A stretch of 64,000 bases of DNA, taken from NCBI GenBank assembly GCA_963971285.1, contig OZ020244.1:34968001-35032000 (forward strand), written 5' to 3'. The stretch comes from Astropecten irregularis (lineage: Eukaryota > Echinodermata > Asteroidea > Paxillosida > Astropectinidae). Positions 47,501 through 59,500 of the stretch are shown here, piece by piece. The number at the start of each line of letters is the position of its first letter. The first letter of the stretch is position 1. The position numbers and the translations under genes were made by a program. Below the pieces are notes generated by a model. The model searched no databases. It had not been told where the DNA came from and was given only the letters and a program-made list of their open reading frames with translations.

Positions 47501-50500
47501 TTTCTTTATCTTTTGAATCTCGAATCAATCGTGTTGTTTCTTCATTGAGGGATTTTATAACCTGGGGCAACCTCACCACCCATTCAACGTTTCTCGCCTG
47601 CGGATCAAGCATTTCTTGCACGTATTGATGACCAAATAATCTTTCGGCTAAGGTCCGGTTAAATCTTTCAACCACTCCTTGCGATCGATGCACACCCGGC
47701 ACACCTACGCTGATCTCTACGTCATGAGACTGAAACAACTTTTTAAAATCTCCTTTAAATTCTGTTCCAGCATCGATTTGCGCTAATTTAGGCCACGTTA
47801 AAGGCGAACGCTTGTAAATTTTAATAATCGCGTCTTTCACTTGACCGGCAACTTTAGAAGTTATGGGTTCAGCCTCTTTATACCGACTCGCCACGTCTAT
47901 GACCGTCAACGCGTATTTAAACGTTTTTTGTTTAACTAGATCCCAGGGTAAGTATAATATATCTAACTGATGTACGTAATTTGGTTCTAACCAATCACTC
48001 GACATTGCCGTCGGCCTGGGTACATATGAGGGAGGTGGTAAATAAATTTGCCAAACGGCTTGTTTTTTTAACCAAGATCTAACTTTTTGTTTATCAACCC
48101 CCGTTTTTTTATGCAAATGCGTGACAGCACCCTCACCTTTCCAATAACCTTTAGGACTGTAAAACAAACCTGAAAGCTGTTCTCTTTGTTTTTTATTTAA
48201 CTCACTCATTTTTATTTTATACATATCTATAAATAAAGAATCCCACTGCGGCTGTACCACCTAATACCCACACGAGTTCTCTAATTTGTTGATCATCACT
48301 CGGAGTATAAAAGTCACTAAGTTTTGGTTTAGGTGGTAATTCTAAATCGTAATTTTCACCCGTTATTTCGCTGTACACTCTAAGCGCTTCGTTTACGTTA
48401 CTAAACGTTCTTTCTGATAATTTTTGTTGTACCATACGTTTATTCAAATAATCGAGATATTTAACGCGTTGTTGTTCCCAATCTTCTTTGGCTCGCGCTA
48501 ATTTTTCTAATGCTAAGTCGTGTCTTTTTCGTTCTTTGTCAATTTGTTGTTTTGATAAACTGCTAAATAAAAAGTTACTACCGGTAAACGCTAACGCATT
48601 TACTACTGCCCCGCCAACCATCATTGCTATTCCTGCCATCTTTTTATTTATACTAATTTAAAAACCTTATATATTAAAAACACACTATTTTGAACTATGA
48701 ATCATTACGGTAAAAAACTAAACCCAATGAGGCGTCTTAAAATCCCTAAAGCCATTAAAGGCGAACGAAGAGAAGTGTCAATCACTCATAATCCAAGCAC
48801 GATTGCGGCTGGTCAAAAACTCATCGTTAAGTTTCCGCAATTAGGACCCGACGATGTTATCGTACCCGGTACTTCTAAACTCGCTTTTAAACTCGAGTTA
48901 GAAGGGTCTGATAATAATCGAACGGTGTTTAACAACTTATGTCGTAACTTAATACGCGAAATCAATGTTAGGCTTCAAGGTAACACAATCGTGAGTTATC
49001 GCGATGCGGATGTCTTTCACAATTTTAAAGATAACTGGCTGCACCCCTACATTACACGAAATATGGCTTATGTAGGCCTTGAAAAAGAAAACGTCACAAA
49101 ATTAAGATTAGGCGCGGCAGATGCTAATGCTGAAACTAATAGCGGAAAAGATAAAGCTATCGCAGACGCGTTTGGTAATCGATATTGTATTCCTTTAGAT
49201 ATTGAGCTTTTAACGGCACATCATCCTTTTTATCCTAGCAGTCTAAAGCAGCCCCTGACGTATGAATTAACATTTAACGATCACGATAAAGTCGTTAATA
49301 GCTCGGATACAAGTGCCCAATATTCAATTTCAGATTTAACGCTTGAATACGAAGTCGTCACTAACCGAGATTTGACACAAGAGCTAAAAAACAAACGAAT
49401 GAAATACTATCTTTTTGATCACGTACATAATTTAGAAACAAGATCGATCAACAAATCAGATACCTTATGGAACGTTATGATTAATCAACCGATTAAAAGT
49501 CTCAAAGGCGTTTTAATCTTATTTAGAGACCCAACGGTAAAAAACCCTCAAAGATTTTACAACCCCCACATTAGCAAAACCAGCATTACGGTTGAAGGAA
49601 AACCCAATCAACTTTTTTCACAAGGTATGTTTGAGTATCAGCACTGGCAAGAAGTTAATAAATTTTTTGGTGATAGCGATACCGAAAATGGTCAATCGAT
49701 TGTAAAAGATTTAAATTTAGTGGGTCTAGAAATGGCTGACTACTATAAAGATAAATACGGCCTGTGGCTAGATTTTCGCTCAACTGATGATAATAGTGCT
49801 CACGGAAGTGGAAGACGTTTAAACGACGGAGGAGGAATTCAGATTCAGATGACTCGAGAGGCTGAAACAGCGGGAGATTTAACGATGTTTGTATTTTTAG
49901 TCATGGATGCGCAATTAACCATTGAGGATGGAAATTTTAAGAATTTAGTTTTTTAAAAGCTTATTAAAATAAATGGAATCTTGTCATTGTGCTTTAATTG
50001 TAGGAAAAACAAACTCGGGAAAGACTAAATGGATTTTAGATTTATTGGAAACCGAATATCGTGATAAATTTGAATCGATCGTGGTCATTTGCCCGACCTT
50101 ATTTAAAAATAAAACTTATTTATCGAGGCTTTGGATATCAATGGATGAAAATGTATATTTGTGTGATTTAGACTTTGAAAAAATAACTTTAAATGAAGCC
50201 CTAGATTTGTATCAAAATATTTTAGATGGAATAAAAACATTATTTATCATAGATGATTGTTCGAGTCAGCAGGAAATAAAATATCGAAAAAAAACATGTG
50301 CGTTGAGCAAAATCGCTTTTTCTGGGAGGCATTATAACCATAGCTGTTGGTTATTAACACAAAAGTATAATTCGGTTTTAAAAGACTATCGTGAGAATAC
50401 AAGTTGGGTTGCGATGTTTTATACAAAAGATAAAACGAGTTTTGATATTGCATTAGATGAAAATGATGTTGTGTGTGATCAAAAAAGAGACGTAATTAAA

Positions 50501-53500
50501 AAACATTTGTGCGATAAAAAATATAGTAAATTGGTTATTAACACAGAACCTCCAGTTTCATATCAAGTTTTTGATTAACAACCTAATTTTTGTTATCATT
50601 TGTTGTATTTTGTTAAAAATTTGCTAATAACTACCTATCAAGTTATTTATAGCAATTTTTAATTTTGTTATAAATAAAAAACACCAATGCTATAATACGT
50701 TGATGTTATTATTAAGTTTGTTATCATTTGTTGTATTTTGTTAAAAATTTGCTAATAACTACCTTTCAAGTTATTTATAGCAATTATTAAGTTTGTTATA
50801 AATAAAAAACACTAATGCTACAATACGTTGATGTTATTATTAAGTTTGTTATCACTTTAAACTTAAGCTACTTATGTTATAATTTATTTTGCTTTAACAA
50901 AATTTATAAGTTGCTATATAGTAAAATGAACGACTTGACAACAATTATAAATAGCGATGTAAATACACCTTCAACAACAAACGACAGTAGTTATAAAGAT
51001 CGACTTTGTGGAATAGTTGCAGCAGGTGATTCAAAAAAATATTTTGGCAAAGAATACACCATCAAAGACATAGAAGCACTAACACCTGCAGATCAAGAAA
51101 AATTATTTAACCGGTATCAAGTTAAATTCGGTAAAGAAGTGGTAGCTACAGTGGGTAACTCAATTTTGAGTTTGTATGCACGAGCTATAGGTTTAGCAAC
51201 TCCGGCTGATATTTTAGGAATTAGAATTAGCTTAAATTCTGAGGAAAATTTAACCAATGATTTAAATAACGATCCTATCATTAGTAATAGCTTAGCTTAT
51301 GCACTTAGCGAGGTTTGTTACAAATATGGTGTCTATCTATCACCTTTGATAGCAACACTTATTACCACAAAACATTTAAACTTTAACAAATCCACAACAA
51401 ATAAAAATACTTATATAATAAATAATTCAAATGACAACTATGCATCAGGAGAAGGAGCAAGCTTTACCAACAGCACCCCCAACAACAGCACCAGCAGCAC
51501 CAACACCAATACCAACAACCCCAGTGACCCAAGTAACTAAAAAACAAACCGTAAAACCTAAAAACGCTAAACGCGTTGAACAAGGTAAACGCCTGGCAGA
51601 ACATAATAAAAAAATGAAAGAGCAATTAGCTAAAATGAAAACAGAAGAGACAGAGTCGGAGATTATTCAAAATACCCCTGATTCGAGATTACTTTATGTT
51701 GGCGGTTTAATTTTAGTAGGCGGTATAGGTTTTTTATTGTATAAATCATCAAACAAATCACCAGAAAACTCTAAACCTATTCAAATAACAAAACCAAGTC
51801 TACCACAGAGTCAACCCGAAGAACTTTTAATGGATTGATTTTTTAAATGTTTATATATTAAAAATGGATGAAACAACCGTAAATGATATTGCCGCCGCAG
51901 TTTATATTTGCGTTTTAATAGCAGCAGTCACCATTGGCTTTCCCTTTTATCAATCTTTAAAAAAGGGGAACTAATTTAAATTTTAAAAACCTATATAGTA
52001 AGAATGGCAAATACAAATATTGATATAAACGGAATAGCAAACACAGTTTATCATGGTGCAGTGTTAAGCCTTTTAACCATGGGATACTCGATGGTAAGTA
52101 AAAAATTACTCAAAATTAAATCGCCTGATTTAGATAGGCTTAGCGTAGAAGATGCGGCTAAACTAACCGCATTAGTCGGAGGTTCTTTAGCAACGCAACA
52201 GTGGCTGGTCACACAGGGAATCTTACCGGGTAGTATTATAAATAAACCTACAGTTTAAAATGTGTATATAATAAATAATTAAAGATGGATGATTTTGATT
52301 ATCAAGAAAATGATCCCCTGTTAAATGAAACAGAAGATAGAGACGATCAACAATTTAACAACCCCGCTTATGATAATACCGAACTCGATTCTGAAGAAAA
52401 TCAAGCTCGATTAAATAATTTACGAGGTGGTGATACACAAGAACAACTTCAAAAACAGTACATTGATAATTTTTATGCTAGCATAAGAAGTGAAGATTAT
52501 CAAACTTCCAAATTAATTAAATGGGAAAACTTTAGATTTAAAAAGGATGGAATATATTACAAAAAAGATGAAATTAAAATATTATTAACGTTGGAAAATG
52601 ATCCTACAACATTTGCTTCTGTGAAAACAATATATTCTAGAACAAAAGGTAAAGGAATTACAAATAGAACTCTTTTTATGCGAAAAGATTTAAAAATTGT
52701 TGATTTTACAACATCAAAACGCAGCAAAGAAGCAAGCACAGCGCTTCAACAAGCAAGTACATCTTTAACTGATATTCAAAGTGAAAACATACCCTTACAA
52801 GATTTACCACAAGCAGCTGATCAAACGAGTAATGTTATAGAAGAACTCGAACAAGAAACCAATATTGATGAACAAAGCGAATTTAATATCAGAGAGCTAC
52901 GCGGTTTAGACAAAACATTACAATCGATTAAAGGAAATTTATTATTAGAACAAACAAAGCTAACTGAGTTAAATGAGAGAAAAGAAAGAGTTAAAAAAGA
53001 ATTAGACGAAGCAAAAAAAGCAGAAGATGAAGAACAAATAGGATCACTCACAGAAGAGTTAGAAAATATAAACATTGAAATACGAGAAAGGTCTAATAAT
53101 ATCATTAGAGAATCAGATAAAATAAAATCTCAAATCAATCGCGTCAAAGAAACAATCAATATAATGTTAGACAGTGATGTAACGCTTAGAGAAAAAATTA
53201 AGTTTTTATTTAAAGAGCAAGGTGTCACGATCGCGAGTATTTTAGCAGCAATTTCTATGGCCATCAGCACACTGGTAAGCTCGGTGGTAGCAGCCGTTAG
53301 AGGTGTAGGTATCCCAACCCCAGAACCACCCGCGCCTAAACCTGAGCCACCATCAGGAGGTGGCATCAAAGAGTGGGTACACAAGCACTTGGAAAACTTA
53401 GCAAACGCTTTGAAAAAATTAGGGTTAGCCGCATTAGGTGCGCTGCCGGGGGTCATTGGTAGCGTCATAAGTTGGTTACTAAATGTTTTAAGTAAATCAG

Positions 53501-56500
53501 TTGGCTGGCTAGCAGAACACGTGTGGGCTTTATTTATAGGTGCAGGTGCTTTAATTATTGCTTATATTAAAAATAATTGGTAGTTTTGTTTTTTAACAAA
53601 ATAATAAAAAAAAATAACCCCCAAGCTCTTTTGAGCTTGGGGGTATTTTTTTTGGTTTAAATATTTATATTTTTCTAAGTCAAAATTTTGTAGACTAAAA
53701 CTCCTATCGCAATGATTGCAACTGTTCCTATCGTTAAAGATAATTTTTCATCTTGATGAATGTCTAAAGATGCTTTAGGATTTGACTCTGAGGTTTTAGG
53801 TATAGGTGATAAACGTGGTGTAGGTTCTTCTGTTGGTTCTTGAGTGGGTTTGGGTTCAAGGGTTGGCTGAGGATTAAAGTCATCAACTTGTATCGGAGCG
53901 TTTAAGGTTGGTTGAAATCCCGGTTTAGCGGTTAAAGGTGCAATTTGCAAGTTATTATTGTAACCATCGTGTATGCCTACCCTTAAATCCATATCTGACG
54001 GAATGAGGTATAACCCGGGTCTTACGACAAAGTTGAGTGGAGTTTTAGCATACTGCAGTGAATCTTGAAATTGATTGATACTCTGCTCTAAATCTGGTTC
54101 GCTATTAATAAGACTTTCTACGATGGTAACAAACTGATGCTGTGCATCTAAACCGGTTCCCGGGGTTAATGCACTGGTTTTTGTTTGTGCTTGTGCACCT
54201 AAAAGCGCGTACACGTAAGCCCTAATCGATTCGTTAATTTTTGTAATTCCAACATCGGTAAAAGAACTCGTCTTTGAAATAAAGTCTGTCCAAGCACCTA
54301 AAACATTATTGGATTGTTCAAGGTAAGTGACCGTATAGGTACTCGCGTGACCCGATCCTTTTGGTGGATCCATTAAACCAAATCCCATAAAAGTTGAGCC
54401 TGCATACGTACCGTAGTTTACACCCAAGTCGTGGGGGTCATAGTTTTTCCCCGGCACTGGAACCGACCCCGAATTGTAGTAAAAAGCAGTACCCAAGCCA
54501 TTTGAGGTCGTATCTCTCGTTTGTTTAAAAGACTTGCTTCGATCGATGCCAAATACGCGGCACGTGTCCGTAAAAGCTCTCGTATCATAACGGTTATTTA
54601 ACGCGTTAAATACATCATCACCAGGTATAGGTGCTACCAAATTATAAAATATTTTTCGTATAGTATAATACACGTGAAAATGAAACAGCGATGAAATATA
54701 TTGGTTTTTATTGTGGAGGAGGTCAAGACCTACTCCACACGCGGTCGTGGCACAATAAATCGCAAAGTTGAATTGGTTTTGATAAAAGGACAAAGGGTTA
54801 GTTTGCCATCGTTCGATTGCTTCGTCCGTTTTAACGCGTGGTAATTTATACGCGGTTGACATATCTTTAAATTGTACAAAAAAAGTATGATTTTTATTGA
54901 CGATAATAGCTAAAGCGCCTAAAGAGTTTCCCATTTATAATATAAGTCTTTTTATAATAAAAGTAGAGTAAGAATGAGCGGAATACAACACACATTTTAT
55001 TTGACAAAAAACGAACAAACGTTTAAATTGCAAGAGGTGATTGATAATTTAGATGGCTCAAAACAAATTCGCGTTAAAAATCTCGTGTTTACGGTAGGCT
55101 ATTTTAACATAACTAAATCCAGTGAGATTACTTGGGAAAAGGAGATAGATGGGCAACCCGCTTATACTAACGGTAGGTCTAGAGACAATAGACAAACTGA
55201 TAAAAGCTCACAACTACAGACAAAGCCATTAGAACTGACCCCTGAGATAATGAATCAATTTCGTTTATCGATGACAACTGAAGAAATTCAACAAAGCAAA
55301 AAAGAAGTCATAGCACGCATTATTACACAGATGTTTGACGGATATGATACTGAAATTCTTAACGAAGTGGAAATAAAAATACAAGAAGAAATACAGGTCC
55401 TCAGACAACGAAAACAAACCCTAGAATTAGCCAGGGATAGACTTGATGATGAATTACAAAATTATGTTAACTATGTAATACATTTATTAAATAAAAGAAT
55501 AGACTATATCATAGAAGGCCAAGTATTAGCCACAAATTTACTTCGATATGGATACAACAATGACAATCAAGAAAAAACAGAAAATATGCGTTTACCACAA
55601 ATTAAAAACAGCCTCGTTGTTTTAGGACATAAAGAGCCAATCGTAAATGCGCTACATCCGGTGAGTGAGGTTACGGCTTTGCCCGAGGGCAAATCAGGAA
55701 GCATCATTATTTTACCTGGATTTTATGGTATCGATTGGTTCGAGTCATTGATAAACGCGATACCGGGTGTGAGCTTTAAAGTCTATAGAGAAAGTAAAAC
55801 GGTGACCTTAAGGGTCACTGATATAAACCTTAATCTACGTTTAAATCGAGAAGTTTCTAATTTGCTCAATTTACCCAAAGGAAGGTTAATCCCAAATGTC
55901 ATTTATAAGGGTGATTACGATATTAACCCATTTAACATTACGTTTATTCATTGCGAGCAGTTAAACACGAGTGATAATTTTTACAACGGGTTTCCTTCAA
56001 ATATGTTATCATTTTATCACACAAGCCAAACAAACCAAACTCACGTTGGGAAAACATTAAAAAACGGTAAAATTAATAAACTTGCCTTTTCAATTAAAAA
56101 CGAAGAAGGAAAAATCATCAATAACAAAGGCGCGGGGATTTTAATCGAATGTGAAATAATTTAAAAACGCTTATATATTAAAAATATGGCAACCGTAAAT
56201 GTAAATGAAATAAAACCTTTATATCCTGATCTAAACTTAAACAGCGGTGATGATATTAAAGACGAAACTAAAATTTATCGACTTCAAAAAATTGAAGATA
56301 TTAAATCTCAAATCTGTAAAGAAAGAAACTCGCGCGAGGTTTCTTTTAAAAAGTTAAAAAGGTGGATCTCTGCGATTCAATATGTAGAGCACGGGGTTGA
56401 AGTACTGGGGGTCACTGCAGCCGCGATAGGGATCCCCGCATTAATGGGTGTTATTAGTGCCCCAATTGGCTTAGTCTTAGAGGGTACTAGCATAGGTGCC

Positions 56501-59500
56501 TTTGGATTTTACGCGGTACTTAAATACGCAAGCAAAAAATTAGCGGTAAAGAGTAAAAAACACGATCAGATTAAAATTTTAGCAGATGCAAAGTTAAACA
56601 CGATAGATGAATACGTGTCAAAGGCCATCGAAGATGGTGATATTTCTCACGAAGAATTTATATTAATTACGTCAGAACTTAAAAAATTTAACGACTTGAA
56701 AGAAAAAATAAGATTAAAAACTTCTACAAAGTTAGAAGAAGCTAAACATTTAAATAAAGTTGAATTTGAACAACAAGTTGAAGAAAAGGCTAAAGCGATG
56801 GCGAGTGATTTACTCGCCAAAGAAAAAAAAGAGCTTATGAAAAAACTTGGAAATTAAGTTTAAGTTTGACAAAGTCGTTTAAAAACGACGAGAGTAAACC
56901 TCCGAGTTATAAAGAAAGTCAAGTGAGAGTTACCCCTACAGCTCCTCCTCTTTAAAAGTTTCGTTGTATCTTTTTAACGCTTGATTAAAATATTTTAATT
57001 CTACTTGAAATAACTTTTGTACTGTTTCTTGGGTTACGTTAGAAACATTTTTTAGATAACATACAGCCATTAACGACCTGAGTGGATGACCCCTAGATAT
57101 TTTTCCCTTTAATATTTGTTTTAATTTAAACTCGACGAGTTTAAGGTCACACATGATGTTGTGAGTGCACATACCTATCTCATCCATTTATATTTAAAAA
57201 AAATTAATTAATTATTATTTTTTTTTTTTTACTGAATCATTTTTTTTCACCCAATACTTTACTCAGAATGCGTGGGCGTTTTTATAAAGAGTGTAAAGGG
57301 GCCGGGGTCTATGCCTTAAACTCATCAAAGAGGGCCAACAACACTATTGACCCCCTTTTTTGGGGTACCGGGTTCAAAGTTTAAAGGTTTTTTTTTTTTC
57401 ATGTTTTTTTATGTCAGGATATTGTTTTTTATGTTTCTTATTAAATATCACCCCAAATATTCAACGAGAAACATTTTCTTTCTTTTTCTATTTTTTTTTC
57501 ATGTTTTTTTATGTCAGGATATTGTTTTTTATGTTTCTTATTAAATACCCACATCAAATATTCAACGAGAAACCTTTTTTTTTTTTCTATTTTTTATTCA
57601 TATTTTTTGTTATGTTAATTTCAATTTTACAGACCGTGCGTCGAACCCGGTACCCCATGGTTGCAAACCGCCGAGCTTATCCACTGGGCTATCCTCCCAG
57701 CCCCGACTGAAAATGGTTTTTTAATTTGATATATATTATACTCGAAATGGTGCAATAACAACGATGACGACACAAAGGACGAGTCTATTTTTTGAGGGGT
57801 GTTTGACTGTGATTGTGACGGTTTACACAGGTTCAGTCATGTGTTATATTTCAATAACAAAACCGAGCGCTTTTAGGAATTTAACCTTTGTGTCAGCAGA
57901 TGACTAAGCGTTTTACACTACGTTCAGTCATGAATGAAATTTGAATAACAAAAACCCTGTTTACGCTGGGGACAACCACGCGTGACATTGAATGGCTGTT
58001 TTTTTCAAGCGAGTGTTGTGTATACACTTAAGGTAAATAACCTTTAGTGCATTGTCAAGTGCATATGAGTAGTGTACATGCATACGACGTAAAAAAAAGC
58101 CACATCCTAATTTGGATGTGGCTTAATTTAGTGTGTAAATAAAAATGATAATTTTTTTGTTATTTTTTTTGGCTTTCTTTTTTATATTCTAGATTTAGTC
58201 ATCAATATCTTCAATATCAAACATGACATTAGTGGGGATTTGTATACTTTCATATTGCCTAATAAAAGCTTGTTCTAATTTAAATCTGATACTTGCACCA
58301 AATCCACTATTTCCATGAGAACCAAAAAATATATCATTACAGATGAGAACAGGTGTAACTTTACATGATTTATTCATATATTCATCGATGTTATCAATCT
58401 TTTTCTTTTTAGAATCAAACAATTTTGTATATTGTTTTAATTGATTTCCTTTTCCATATGATTTAAGTTTAATATACATTTTTTTGTTTTTATCATCATA
58501 AATTGGTTTAACACTTTGTTTTCCCATGTTTATATACATAGTTCTGGTTATTTTTGGTATATTTTTATCTTTATCAGATTCAATATATTTAGTTACTGTA
58601 CATCTCATTTTATCAAAGTATTTAACAATTTCATCACAATCATTTTGTAAATTATATACAATTTGATAGCCAGTTGTGTTGTCTGGATTTTTTTCTTCAC
58701 CAAAAGTATTAATTGTATTTATTCCAAAACAAAAATTTGTTGGTAACATAAAAATTAAATTACATTCTTTATCATCATGTTTATAAGTAATTTTTGATTT
58801 AGCACATTCTACTACTTCTTGTGAAGTTTTAATCACTGGATTTATTATTAAATTTTTCTCATTAAACAACCCATAATGATTATATTCACTTTTATCTGCG
58901 TTTTTATATAGATCATGTTTTTCAGTTACAAAGTATGTATGTTTTATTGTTTTGTTTTGTTCCATCTTATTTATAATAATATAAAATAATATTATTTAAT
59001 TTTCTCATTTTTTTCCGATTTTTTTTATTATGCCCAGCCCAGACTTGAACATCGAAAGCTCAATTGGGCAAGCATTGGGATTCTCTCCCTACTAGGTAAC
59101 AGTAACAGGATGCATAAAAGTAAACTACATTGTATTGCAAGAAAGAAAATTGTACCTTTTTCACTGAAATATGATATTGGAGAAATTTCTTGAATCTAGC
59201 GTTAGGGTTTTCAGGACTCGGGAACATTTGCTGAAAGTTAAACATATCGTTTGGGTTGGGAGCAATAGAAGTTCTAAAAAGTTGCTTTCCTTTCCTTATT
59301 TCCTATAAATAACTTTATAGTTTTATAACCACTTGTCCTTTCTTTTATAGTTTTGGGAACCACTTGTCCACAATAACCAACAATGTATTTAACCCACCAT
59401 GGAGGTAGGCTTCCTCCATGAACCCACTAGGAAATTAAGAATTATTCATTATAATTAGGTGCTAGCACTCAGTTTATGAATCGCAATCTGAAAACCTGGG

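Larger units (their letters stand above)
42496..59093. mobile_element. Polinton/Maverick, 16.6 kb, complete with both termini
   Basis: A self-synthesising DNA transposon of virus-like type. It is defined by inverted termini starting AGTAGGGAGAGAATCCC, a flanking AGGTA duplication, protein-primed DNA polymerase B, a retroviral-type integrase, an FtsK/HerA-type packaging ATPase and a set of capsid- and membrane-type genes that recur in animal Polintons. Apart from PolB, all the main genes are open. No cysteine protease was recognised. It sits in the UQCC5 intron, in the orientation that puts PolB in the host gene's sense direction. Confidence 0.97.

Noticed and set aside
57347-57710. Phe/Tyr-rich open frames in the Polinton spacer
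   Set aside because: They come from T-rich 100-bp repeats; no start-proximal motif and no conserved block.
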